From: Candidatus Omnitrophota bacterium
Lineage (GTDB): Bacteria > Omnitrophota > Gorgyraeia > Duberdicusellales > 4484-171
Direction of reading: 5' to 3'
NCBI GenBank assembly: GCA_028702365.1
Contig: JAQVOZ010000047.1
Coordinates: 1-8,885 of the forward strand
DNA length: 8,885 nucleotides
Shown here: piece after piece, positions 1 to 5,490 of the stretch
Layout of the letters: every line of letters starts with the position of its first letter
How positions within the stretch are numbered: the stretch's first letter is position 1
The notes under the pieces: generated by a model
Told to the model about the DNA's origin: nothing
Seen by the model: only the letters and a program-made list of their open reading frames with translations
Database searches by the model: none
Position numbers and translations under genes: made by a program

Positions 1-2
1 CA

Positions 3-191
3 AGAAAAATACTTGCCGAAAAAATTAAAGAATACCGTTTAAAACAAATTCGTAAAGCTAAGGACGAGGCGCAGCGCCTAAAAAGGCAGATGCGCAAAAA
101 GCCTGCAAGGCTAAAAAGAAAAATCCTTGAGGACAAGCGCAGGCTTTCCCAAAAGAAACGCCTACGCTCTAAGATAATAGACCTACAATAG
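3..191 (+). CDS. C-terminal fragment of a Lys/Arg-rich protein, possibly RF-1-domain ribosome rescue factor
   Basis: The window starts inside this gene; 62 codons remain before a TAG stop. The visible tail is extremely basic (K, R and Q dominate) and probably helical, with the pattern KKPARLKRK, KRRLSQKKRLRSK near the end. This resembles the disordered basic C-terminal tail of ArfB/YaeJ-like release-factor homologues, which enters the mRNA channel of stalled ribosomes to release the nascent chain. The GGQ catalytic domain that would prove this lies outside the window, so the assignment is an inference. Another RNA-binding or ribosome-associated protein is equally possible. An inverted repeat follows downstream, but no clear U-rich terminator. 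Confidence 0.4.
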   Translation, partial: RKILAEKIKEYRLKQIRKAKDEAQRLKRQMRKKPARLKRKILEDKRRLSQKKRLRSKIIDLQ

Positions 192-220
192 GGGTATTTC
201 TTAGTTTTATCTTGCCGCCC

Positions 221-252
221 GGTAAAACCCCTTGATTCTATTGAGTTTTACC
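221..252 (+). repeat. 8-bp inverted repeat downstream of the basic-tail gene
   Basis: GGTAAAAC (221-228) is complementary to GTTTTACC (245-252), with a 16-nt loop. A further copy of GTTTTA at 204-209 could compete for the same partner. There is no U-run after the repeat, so it is only a weak terminator candidate for the gene ending at 191. It lies just before the -35 element of the next promoter and might equally be an operator. Confidence 0.3.
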
Positions 253-256
253 CGCC

Positions 257-285
257 TTGAAATTTGCATAAAAATATGTTATATA
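257..285 (+). promoter_or_regulatory. sigma70-type promoter of the riboswitch transcript
   Basis: TTGAAA (257-262) and TATATA (280-285) are separated by 17 nt; TATAAA at 282-287 is an alternative -10. Transcription would start near 292, about 33 nt before the riboswitch P1 stem. The position suits transcription of the c-di-GMP aptamer. Confidence 0.55.
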
Positions 286-324
286 AAAAGTAGAAAGTGA
301 AAAAGTGACAAATTGACAATTTGG

Positions 325-408
325 CTTACTGAAAAAGGCAAACTCCGAGTAATCGGAGGACGCAAAGCTAAAGGGCCCCCTAAAAGGGCAGCCTGGCCGC
401 CAGAAGGG
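325..408 (+). ncRNA. Cyclic-di-GMP-I (GEMM-I) riboswitch aptamer
   Basis: The conserved GEMM-I core is visible in order. AGGCAAAC (336-343) is followed by a P2 hairpin CTCCGA/TCGGAG (343-348/353-358) capped by a GTAA (GNRA) tetraloop. Then comes the second conserved strand GACGCAAAGC (359-368), and a P3 arm with GGCC/GGCC (374-377/395-398) and an inner CCC-TAAAA-GGG. P1 forms from CTT-CTG (325-331, one bulged A) with CAG-AAG (401-406). The residue at the position that contacts one guanine of the ligand (first G of GGCAAA, 337) is G, as in c-di-GMP rather than cGAMP-selective members; that specificity call relies on my alignment. Two terminators follow, so the likely logic is ligand-induced termination of the downstream RHH and TIGR04073 genes. 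Confidence 0.9.
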
Positions 409-414
409 TCGTGT

Positions 415-442
415 AACCTTGAGTTTGCCTCAAGGTTTTTTT
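415..442 (+). terminator. Intrinsic terminator 1 of the riboswitch expression platform
   Basis: A perfect 9-bp stem AACCTTGAG/CTCAAGGTT (415-423/429-437) with a 5-nt loop is followed by a run of T. The segment GAGTTTGCCT (421-430), spanning the stem and loop, is the exact 10-nt reverse complement of AGGCAAACTC (336-345) in the aptamer core. Aptamer folding and this antiterminator pairing exclude each other. Confidence 0.9.
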
Positions 443-450
443 ATTTTCAG

Positions 451-473
451 CCCCTAGCTTTGCTAGGGGTTTT
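451..473 (+). terminator. Intrinsic terminator 2 of the riboswitch expression platform
   Basis: A perfect 8-bp stem CCCCTAGC/GCTAGGGG (451-458/462-469) with a TTT loop is followed by TTTTCTATTTT. TAGCTTTGC (455-463) is the exact 9-nt reverse complement of GCAAAGCTA (362-370), the second conserved aptamer strand. CCC (452-454) could further pair with GGG (373-375) across a two-A bulge. Confidence 0.85.
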
Positions 474-525
474 CTATTTTATGTCCCCTGAAAAAAGGGG
501 TTTACATAGAAAAGAGGAGGCAAAG

Positions 526-798
526 ATGGAAAATAAAGGTATGGAAAAACAAGGGAACATCAAGCACAGAGTTATAACAATGCTTGATAGGGATGAGCTT
601 GAATTCCTGGATAAATTAGGAAAAGATGCTTTGTTCTCTACAGGGCATAAGCTTTCCTATAACGAAATTTTGCGTGCACTTATTGATTTTTCAAAAGAAA
701 TAGGGCTTTCTGCGCAAAATGTTGATTCAGATGAAGCTTTAAAGAGAAAATTGTTCGAGCAAATACGTATAAGTTTGATTAAGCCAAAAACCGTTTAA
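526..798 (+). CDS. Small ribbon-helix-helix-like protein under c-di-GMP riboswitch control
   Basis: A 90-aa protein. I chose ATG 526 because AGGAGG at 515-520 sits 5 nt upstream; longer readings would run through the riboswitch and terminators. Residues 12-20 (IKHRVITML) look like the DNA-contacting beta strand of a ribbon-helix-helix fold. They are followed by helix A (21-36, DRDELEFLDKLGKDAL) and helix B (43-59, LSYNEILRALIDFSKEI), with a charged C-terminal helix. The family includes CopG/MetJ-like transcription factors and antitoxins. No toxin gene is adjacent; instead a TIGR04073-type secreted protein follows, with its Shine-Dalgarno overlapping this stop, so the two are co-expressed. A regulator of a c-di-GMP-dependent surface programme is an inference. 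The specific family is not recognised. Confidence 0.75.
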   Translation: MENKGMEKQGNIKHRVITMLDRDELEFLDKLGKDALFSTGHKLSYNEILRALIDFSKEIGLSAQNVDSDEALKRKLFEQIRISLIKPKTV

Positions 799-809
799 GG
801 AGGTGCCCC

Positions 810-1304
810 ATGAGAAGGAATAAAAGTATTGTTATCACGCTGGTTTTTTTATTATCGATGAATATGACTTCTTACGCAGCATACGCTCAGGCTCAAGTGC
901 CAAAGGCAGCGGACCCAATCGCTATGAGCGAAATTAATACATATCGTATAACTCCAGCTACGCCGCAGAGTTCGAATTTGAAGCAGCCAACCAATCTTAA
1001 TCTCGGAAGTGAATCTTACGCTGATACGCCGGTTGAAAAGATGGGGGTTGGCATAATAAACACAACAACTTCCTGGGCGGATGTTCCTCAAAAAGTAGCT
1101 GAAGTGTCCGAGAGGGACAATATTTTCTTGGGCGTTACATTAGGGCTTGGAGAAGGCATTGTTTCAGGTTTGGCCAGAGGCGCGTCAGGCGTTGCTGATG
1201 TTGCTACCTTTGGGCTAGCACCTTATAACAGGCCTGCTATTGAGCCGGCATATAAAGTTGAAAATCCTAACGAGGGCTTTAAGATAGACCTCTTTAAATG
1301 GTAG
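810..1304 (+). CDS. Exported TIGR04073-family (exosortase system-associated) protein
   Basis: A 164-aa protein starting after a strong AAGGAGGT (797-804) that overlaps the stop of the preceding gene. It has an N-terminal signal peptide (RRNK, then a hydrophobic stretch at 7-19, cleavage probably near AYA-QA at 26-28). A low-complexity linker rich in T, P, N and Q runs to about residue 72. The conserved block is at 76-148: EKMGVGIINTTTSWADVPQ, a Gly-rich GVTLGLGEGIVSGLARGASGVADVATFG, then Y-x-RPAIEPAY. This matches my memory of the TIGR04073 family, found in bacteria with exosortase/PEP-CTERM systems; its function is unknown. The G-rich stretch may lie against a membrane. Being in the riboswitch transcript suggests a role at the cell surface responsive to c-di-GMP. 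Confidence 0.78.
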   Translation: MRRNKSIVITLVFLLSMNMTSYAAYAQAQVPKAADPIAMSEINTYRITPATPQSSNLKQPTNLNLGSESYADTPVEKMGVGIINTTTSWADVPQKVAEVSERDNIFLGVTLGLGEGIVSGLARGASGVADVATFGLAPYNRPAIEPAYKVENPNEGFKIDLFKW

Positions 1305-1323
1305 AGAGTGGTGGGGAGGCGAC

Positions 1324-1390
1324 GAGCCGGCCTTCTAACCCGGGCCACGGAAAACCGTGACCCTGGATTAAGGCCGCATTAAACGGGGCA
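1324..1390 (+). ncRNA. Structured RNA of unknown class, candidate switch or attenuator
   Basis: Directly after the TIGR04073-type gene the sequence becomes GC-rich and folds into a long nested hairpin. It has an outer stem CGGCCTT/AAGGCCG (1328-1334/1370-1376), a middle stem CCCGGG/CCCTGG (1339-1344/1361-1366, one mismatch), and an inner CACGG-AAAA-CCGTG (1346-1359). A terminator follows at 1391. GAGCCGGC (1324-1331) overlaps the outer stem and is a perfect complement of the 3' arm of that terminator (1412-1419), so an antiterminated alternative exists. I do not recognise the class. It may be a 3' UTR-derived RNA or a leader. Confidence 0.5.
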
Positions 1391-1426
1391 TAGAGCCGAC
1401 TGCGAAATTTAGCCGGCTCTATTTTT
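1391..1426 (+). terminator. Intrinsic terminator after the riboswitch operon
   Basis: An 8-bp stem TAGAGCCG/CGGCTCTA (1391-1398/1414-1421) with a 15-nt loop is followed by TTTTT (1422-1426). It ends the RHH and TIGR04073 transcript or closes the structured RNA above. A second small hairpin GCACAG/CTGTGC (1434-1439/1448-1453) follows without a good U-run. Confidence 0.75.
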
Positions 1427-1514
1427 CTAATGAGCACAGCACTTTTTCTGTGCCGTCTCACAGTTTGAAAATTTGCTGCCTTATTTAAAAACTCAATGCA
1501 AATTTCCGCTAAAG

Positions 1515-1523
1515 TGGTATAAT
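1515..1523 (+). promoter_or_regulatory. Extended -10 promoter of the OsmC gene
   Basis: TGG-TATAAT is a perfect -10 hexamer (1518-1523) with the extended TGn motif. No convincing -35 is seen at 17 nt, which is tolerable for extended -10 promoters. Transcription would start near 1530, giving a leader of about 33 nt. Confidence 0.55.
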
Positions 1524-1562
1524 CCAACCGAAAGGAAGGCTTTATTTAATTATAAACCGCCC

Positions 1563-1958
1563 ATGGCAATAAAAGTCGAAATAACCGCAGAAGAAAAAGA
1601 TAAATTTTTGGCCAGCTTCCTTTCTTCGGGCACAAGAATTTATGTAGATTTAAACAAGGAAAGCGCTTGCGGCCCTAATCCTTTGGAGGTATTTCTGGCA
1701 AGCCTAGCAAGCTGCGTATGTGTTTATGCCAGAAAATACCTTACCCAGCATTCCATAGAATTCAAGGAGCTTAAGGTAGATGCAACTGCCGAGCTTTCGA
1801 AAGATTCCCCTACTCGCTTGGTTGATATAAAAATAAAAACGCACACAGATGCAAATCTTGATAACGCAGGAAAAGAAGTTTTTTTAAGATTTATGAAAAA
1901 CTGCCCGATACACAATACAGTAATCCATAGTAAAAATATAGAAATAGATTTGGTTTAA
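1563..1958 (+). CDS. OsmC/Ohr-family thiol peroxidase
   Basis: A 131-aa protein, near the usual OsmC length. OsmC/Ohr enzymes reduce organic hydroperoxides with a two-cysteine active site. Here the peroxidatic Cys is in the helix GPNPLEVFLASLASC (Cys51; an extra Cys53 lies two residues on). The partner is in KNCPIHNT (Cys114), fitting the family CP motif. The N-terminal strand (AIKVEITAEEKDKF) and the later strands at 68-93 fit the swapped alpha/beta fold. ATG 1563 is the only reasonable start; the frame is open upstream to 1473, but that would place the start before the promoter. The nearest purine-rich stretch, GGAAGG, is about 23 nt upstream, so initiation is not by a standard Shine-Dalgarno. 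It likely heads a transcript with the two genes downstream. Confidence 0.85.
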   Translation: MAIKVEITAEEKDKFLASFLSSGTRIYVDLNKESACGPNPLEVFLASLASCVCVYARKYLTQHSIEFKELKVDATAELSKDSPTRLVDIKIKTHTDANLDNAGKEVFLRFMKNCPIHNTVIHSKNIEIDLV

Positions 1959-1977
1959 TTAGGAAGCAACAAAACCC

Positions 1978-2154
1978 GTGGCCGAAGAAACAAGAAAATT
2001 TCCGCCAGTGGTTAATAATGCTATTATTGGTAACCAGGATAAATTTTATTCTATTATCAAAAACCCCGAATTTACTTTTAAAAATGCAGAGGAATTAACT
2101 GCTTATTTAAAAATAATCCCTGGAAACTTTTACCAAACCAAAGGGAGCAATTGA
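1978..2154 (+). CDS. Small hypothetical protein with GTG start
   Basis: A 58-codon open frame begins with GTG, 11 nt after AGGAAG (1961-1966), and ends with TGA one base before the next ATG. The predicted peptide (VAEETRKFPPVV, then DKFYSIIKNPEFTFKNAEELTAY) is soluble and mixed in composition, with no signal peptide or Cys motif. The in-frame codons look like those of the neighbours. The Shine-Dalgarno of the FecR gene lies inside its end, as expected for a tightly packed operon. No family is recognised. It could also be the eroded remnant of a longer gene, because a stop lies in frame at 1960-1962 and no ATG is present. Confidence 0.5.
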   Translation: MAEETRKFPPVVNNAIIGNQDKFYSIIKNPEFTFKNAEELTAYLKIIPGNFYQTKGSN

Positions 2155-2155
2155 C

Positions 2156-2830
2156 ATGAAAAAGATTTTAGTGTTCTTATCGCTTTTTTTGTTTATGCTT
2201 TTTGCAGATGCCTTTGCGCAAACCGCAAAAATCATTGAAATAAAAGGCGATGTCCAGGTAAAAAAAGAAGCAAAATCAGAATGGCAAAAAGCAAAAATGA
2301 ATATATTCATCGATAGGCAGGCGGAAATAAAAACCGGCGGCTCTTCGGAATGCACGCTTACCTTTGGCGACGAGTTAAAAAACGTTTTAATCATGAAAGA
2401 AAATTCAAAGGTGAAAATAGAAAATTTAAAACCAGCAAATATGTCTCTTTTTGAGGGAAGAGTTTTTTCTCTCATTGAGGACATAACCAAAGCGGAAAAA
2501 TTTGAGATAAGAACCCCTGCCGCTGTTGCGGGCGTAAGAGGAGCAGGCGGGTCAGTCGAATTTTCTTCCGGTTGCACCACCGTTAAATGTTTTGAAAGTA
2601 AGGTGCATGTTAAGGCGCTTATCAACCAGGGCAATAATGCAATAGAGCAAGATTTAGCCAGCGGTTTTGGCGTCAAAATATGTGAAGGAGGCGAATTGGA
2701 AGAGCAATTTGTTATACCCGACGAAGATTTGATGCAGTGGGAAGAATTTTTAAGTAACGTAGATGACTTAAGAGATAACAGTTCTGTGGATGGCCCCGAA
2801 AACGATCCGCCAGATGATGCTTTTGATTAA
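2156..2830 (+). CDS. Secreted FecR-domain protein
   Basis: A 224-aa protein with a signal peptide (KK then a hydrophobic core at 4-17, likely cleavage after AFA near residue 21). The FecR domain follows. A beta strand AKIIEIKGDVQVKK (24-37) leads to IKTGGSSECTLTFGDE (58-73), then VKIENLKPANMSLFEGRVF, and the signature FEIRTPAAVAGVRGAGGSVEF (116-136). FecR-type domains sit in the periplasm in iron-responsive sensing, but stand-alone secreted copies like this are common and have unclear roles. Cysteines at 140, 145 and 176 may form disulphides. The acidic Pro/Asp-rich tail ends in DDAFD. GGGAG at 2143-2147 gives a good start at 2156. The frame continues coding-like after the TAA, so the tail may be truncated by a nonsense change. 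Confidence 0.85.
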   Translation: MKKILVFLSLFLFMLFADAFAQTAKIIEIKGDVQVKKEAKSEWQKAKMNIFIDRQAEIKTGGSSECTLTFGDELKNVLIMKENSKVKIENLKPANMSLFEGRVFSLIEDITKAEKFEIRTPAAVAGVRGAGGSVEFSSGCTTVKCFESKVHVKALINQGNNAIEQDLASGFGVKICEGGELEEQFVIPDEDLMQWEEFLSNVDDLRDNSSVDGPENDPPDDAFD

Positions 2831-2917
2831 GGTATTCTTGATTATGATAATGGCAACATGGAAAGCCAAAGACAGGATGGTGACATAACGTTTAATGCGG
2901 CGGCGAGAGCATTATGA
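2831..2917 (+). pseudogene. In-frame coding-like extension after the FecR stop
   Basis: Directly after TAA (2828-2830) the same frame reads 28 sense codons (GILDYDNGNMESQRQDGDI and on to ARAL) before TGA. The Asp/Asn/Gln-rich composition matches the tail of the FecR protein. A single CAA to TAA change would explain it. It may also be chance, as it is short. Confidence 0.3.
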
Positions 2918-3778
2918 AATATGAAACAAAGAAGAACCGTCGCAACTGGTGGTATTAATGCCAGAAAATCCTTCCCGGCAGCTTGAAAATTTAAGTTTCA
3001 CAGTATCCGCAGCCCCTTTTACCTCTCCGATTAATTTTTCCCGCAATTCTGCCGCGAGATAATTGTATCCGCCTTTTCTTTCACCTCTAGCCATATACAG
3101 GCTTTTCCATAAAGATGCATATTCGGGGAACGCTTCGCACATACGTTTAAAATTATCAGGTTTTGTTTTGTAGGTTGAGGTAATAATTTGCCTGACGCCG
3201 GAATCGCTCAATGCTTTTACGGCTTCTTTTATATCTTTTGTATTTAACGGATAAATCAAAGGGTCAAACCTTGCTGCGACCGGAATATATTTTGAAAGCG
3301 TACTTATGGCTTTAAGCTTTTCTAGAGGGCACTCTCTTAAGCCTGGTTCAAGTTTTTGTGCAAGCTGTTTATCCATACAAGTGAGGGTGAAGCTTACAAC
3401 AATGTTTTTCAGGTCTTTTAAAACATCGATATCCCTTAAAATTAATATAGACTTAGTTACTATGTTTATTTTTAATTGATAATTTTTTAAAAGCAAAAGC
3501 ATTTCCCGCGTCAATTTATATTTTTTTTCCAGAGGCTGATAAGAGTCGGAAGAATTCGCAATAGTTATTATTGAACCAGCGGGAATTCTTTTTAGCTCAT
3601 TTTCGAGCCTTTTCGTAAAATCTTTTTTCGGCCGCGGACTTGAAAAATTCCTTATGTATGATGTTGCATAGCAATAAAGGCAATTATGCGCGCAACCGGT
3701 ATAAGCAGAAAGGCTGAATTTGCCAGGGCATGTACAATATTGGTTTTTCCAGGGATCAAATGGCGCAATTAAATTCAT
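2912..3778 (-). CDS. Radical SAM protein of the SPL/Rv2578c-like family
   Basis: A 288-aa protein, full length for this family. The [4Fe-4S]-SAM motif is C29-AHN-C33-LY-C36 (CX3CX2C) in SAYTGCAHNCLYCYA. Downstream are the family blocks SSDSYQPLEKKYKLTR (76-91), INIVTKSILILRDIDVL (104-120) and FDPLIYPLN (171-179). The C-terminal SCREGF and SCDGSSL carry Cys267 and Cys279, which are typical of this group. Relatives include spore photoproduct lyase, but many members are uncharacterised DNA-repair-like proteins and the substrate is unknown. The ATG at 3778 is preferred over one 36 nt upstream because a TATAAT lies between them. Its 3' end converges on the FecR gene, overlapping only the coding-like extension. 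Confidence 0.85.
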   Translation of the reverse strand: MNLIAPFDPWKNQYCTCPGKFSLSAYTGCAHNCLYCYATSYIRNFSSPRPKKDFTKRLENELKRIPAGSIITIANSSDSYQPLEKKYKLTREMLLLLKNYQLKINIVTKSILILRDIDVLKDLKNIVVSFTLTCMDKQLAQKLEPGLRECPLEKLKAISTLSKYIPVAARFDPLIYPLNTKDIKEAVKALSDSGVRQIITSTYKTKPDNFKRMCEAFPEYASLWKSLYMARGERKGGYNYLAAELREKLIGEVKGAADTVKLKFSSCREGFSGINTTSCDGSSLFHIS

Positions 3779-3784
3779 ACAAGT

Positions 3785-3814
3785 ATTATACCATTTTAAA
3801 TTATGCAACTTCAA
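3785..3814 (-). promoter_or_regulatory. Promoter of the radical SAM gene, implying a leaderless mRNA
   Basis: On the minus strand TTGAAG (3814-3809), an 18-nt spacer ending in TGG, and TATAAT (3790-3785) precede the ATG by only 6 nt. Transcription would begin at or very near the A of ATG 3778, and no Shine-Dalgarno is seen. Confidence 0.6.
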
Positions 3815-3879
3815 TTTGTATAGTGCCAGCTACATTCGGGCAAGGTGGAAAAAGGTATATTGCAGATAGAATTTAGTCA

Positions 3880-3908
3880 TTGACTTACCTTGTTTTGGCA
3901 GATATCAT
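3880..3908 (+). promoter_or_regulatory. Promoter of the Tpx-PCD gene
   Basis: TTGACT (3880-3885), a 17-nt spacer and TATCAT (3903-3908) form a good sigma70-type promoter. An additional TATACT (3943-3948) could be a second -10, but it has no matching -35. Predicted leader about 58 nt, with AGGGA (3962-3966) as ribosome binding site. Confidence 0.55.
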
Positions 3909-3972
3909 TTAATACACGGATAAAGCTTGGATAATTTCCATCTATACTAATCTGCATAAACAGGGAAGAACG

Positions 3973-4833
3973 ATGGAGCGTAACACAAAATTTAAAGGCA
4001 GCCTATTAACGCTTGTAGGCAGAAACTTAAAATTGAATTCCCCCGCCCCTGATTTTAGAGTGGTTTCTGCAGACCTAAAAGAAGCAAGGCTTTCTGATTT
4101 CCCTACCGGCGATAGCGGCAAAATCAAATTGATAAATTCATTTCCTTCTTTGGATACGCCTGTTTGCGATATGCAGGTTAAGGAATTTAATAAGCGTGCA
4201 ACCTCTCTTTCCGGCGAGATTACCGTTATAGGCATAAGTAAAGACCTCCCTTTTGCCCAAATGAGGTTTTGCGAGGTTAATGCCATAAAAAACGTAACAA
4301 CATTTTCAGATTATAAATACTCGTCATTTGGTGTAAATTATGGATTGCTCATAAAAGAATTAAATCTCCTGGCAAGAAGCGTTATGGTTGTAGATAAATC
4401 AAATATTCTAAGATACACGCAGATAGCCCCGGAAATTACAAGCCCCCTGGATTATGAAAGCGCCTTAAAAGCCCTTGAGGTTGTTGTGTCTAATCCAAAG
4501 GTAAAAACAGAAGACAAACTTCCTTCACATTGTAAGCCTTGCGAGGCAGGCGCGGGAGGCCTTACGAAAACAGAGATAGACAAGTTGATTGCTCAATACA
4601 GAAATTGGCAGCTGGTTGAAGATAAAAAAATAGTAAAAGAATTTAAATTCAAGGATTTCATCGAGGCGAAATATTTTCTTGACCTTGTTTCCATAATTTC
4701 GGAAGAACAGGGCCATCACCCTAATCTTACTTTAATTTATAATAAATTAAAAATTACGCTTACAACGCATGCGGTGGGAGGGCTTTCCGAAAATGATTTC
4801 ATAATGGCTAAAATTATCGATGAACTGCAATGA
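3973..4833 (+). CDS. Thiol peroxidase (Tpx) fused to pterin-4a-carbinolamine dehydratase
   Basis: A 286-aa two-domain protein. Residues 1-172 are an atypical 2-Cys peroxiredoxin of the Tpx type. They include APDFRVVSADLKEARLSDF, the peroxidatic Cys65 in PSLDTPVCDMQ, the resolving Cys100 in AQMRFC, and ARSVMVVDKSNILRYTQ. Tpx reduces H2O2 and alkyl peroxides using thioredoxin. Residues 187-286 are a complete PCD/DCoH domain. They begin with the CKPCE stretch often seen at PCD N-termini and carry the catalytic region EEQGHHP (244-250), YNKLKITLTTH (H266) and GGLSENDF (D275). PCD dehydrates 4a-hydroxytetrahydropterin; in bacteria without aromatic hydroxylases other pterin or molybdopterin roles have been proposed. 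The fusion is unbroken in frame. The stop overlaps the next ATG as ATGA, indicating coupled translation with a diiron protein. Confidence 0.9.
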   Translation: MERNTKFKGSLLTLVGRNLKLNSPAPDFRVVSADLKEARLSDFPTGDSGKIKLINSFPSLDTPVCDMQVKEFNKRATSLSGEITVIGISKDLPFAQMRFCEVNAIKNVTTFSDYKYSSFGVNYGLLIKELNLLARSVMVVDKSNILRYTQIAPEITSPLDYESALKALEVVVSNPKVKTEDKLPSHCKPCEAGAGGLTKTEIDKLIAQYRNWQLVEDKKIVKEFKFKDFIEAKYFLDLVSIISEEQGHHPNLTLIYNKLKITLTTHAVGGLSENDFIMAKIIDELQ

Positions 4834-5330
4834 AAATAAAAAATGAAAATAACAAGTTAGTCGTTACCGATTTCGATGAAATAGAAGCTTATATTATAGC
4901 TTGTAAAGTAGAAGAAGACGGCATGCATTTTTACAAAAAACTGCGGGATGCCGAAAAGTCTCCGGAAATACTTAAAGCGATCGATTTTCTCATTAAAGAA
5001 GAACAAAAACACTGGAAAACATTTAATAGCCGGCTTTATGAGCTTCGTGAAAATTCCGATAACGACTACGATGAAAATGACCTTTTAACCAGCGTAGATT
5101 ATGGAATATTTAAGCCCTACGAAGATACAGAGGGTTTGGAAAAGGCAATAAATAATGAAAAGCGGGCTTTATCCCTGGGCTTAATTATCGAAAATAAATC
5201 CATAGAGTATTATACGGTTTTGTCCGAAAATATATCCGAAGAAAAAGCAAAATCGGAAATCGCAAAGATTATAAAAGAAGAAAAACACCACAAAGAGCTT
5301 CTCGAAGGGCTTCTTAAAAAAATTGCATGA
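4830..5330 (+). CDS. Ferritin-like diiron protein, rubrerythrin type without rubredoxin domain
   Basis: A 166-aa four-helix protein. The diiron ligands occur in the rubrerythrin order: E28/E29 in KVEEDG, E58-x-x-H61 in KEEQKHWKTF, E121 in LIIENKSIEYY, and E151-x-x-H154 in IKEEKHHKELL. Rubrerythrins reduce H2O2 with electrons from rubredoxin; this one lacks a C-terminal rubredoxin CxxC domain, so an external donor would be needed. It resembles the protein at 8040 in ligand layout and helix motifs, so the two are paralogues. Its ATG overlaps the stop of the Tpx-PCD gene (ATGA) and no Shine-Dalgarno is seen, so it depends on coupled translation. A weak dyad at the 3' end (ATTCT-A-AGAAT) lacks a U-run and is not a clear terminator. 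Confidence 0.85.
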   Translation: MKIKNENNKLVVTDFDEIEAYIIACKVEEDGMHFYKKLRDAEKSPEILKAIDFLIKEEQKHWKTFNSRLYELRENSDNDYDENDLLTSVDYGIFKPYEDTEGLEKAINNEKRALSLGLIIENKSIEYYTVLSENISEEKAKSEIAKIIKEEKHHKELLEGLLKKIA

Positions 5331-5476
5331 AATTCTAAGAATATGCAATACCGCAGAAAAATGTTTATCCCATCACAGAAGATATTAGCTAAAACTTAAT
5401 GCCGGCGATGGTATTCTCTGTCTTCTCGTAGCCTGAAACAGCGAAAATAAAAATAATTTACGAAAAATGTTTTCAA

Positions 5477-5482
5477 TATAAA
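5477..5482 (+). promoter_or_regulatory. Possible -10 of the nrnA-like gene
   Basis: TATAAA lies 8 nt before ATG 5491, in a run of A and T with no Shine-Dalgarno. The -35 is unclear (TAATTT at 17 nt, or TTTACG at 14 nt). If used, the mRNA would be leaderless, as inferred for the radical SAM gene. Confidence 0.35.
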
Positions 5483-5490
5483 ATATAAAT

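Noticed and set aside
485..500. Third hairpin CCCC-TGAAAAAA-GGGG after the two terminators
   Set aside because: Only 4 bp with an 8-nt loop and a weak T-run; not convincing as a third terminator.
313..525. Longer N-terminal reading of the RHH-like gene from 313
   Set aside because: It passes through the riboswitch aptamer and both terminators; ATG 526 has a proper Shine-Dalgarno.
852..1091. Minus-strand frame opposite the TIGR04073-type gene
   Set aside because: Shadow of the real gene; Cys/Arg/His-rich random-looking composition.
1294..1527. 77-codon minus-strand frame over the structured RNA
   Set aside because: It covers a terminator and hairpins, has no family resemblance and no ribosome binding site.
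2107..2676. 189-codon open frame on the minus strand opposite the FecR gene
   Set aside because: It is antisense to a gene with a clear domain and signal peptide, and the predicted protein shows no recognisable motif.
5331..5490. Terminator or regulatory RNA between the first diiron gene and nrnA
   Set aside because: Only short, imperfect dyads (ATTCT/AGAAT, CCATC/GATGG) and no U-run after them.
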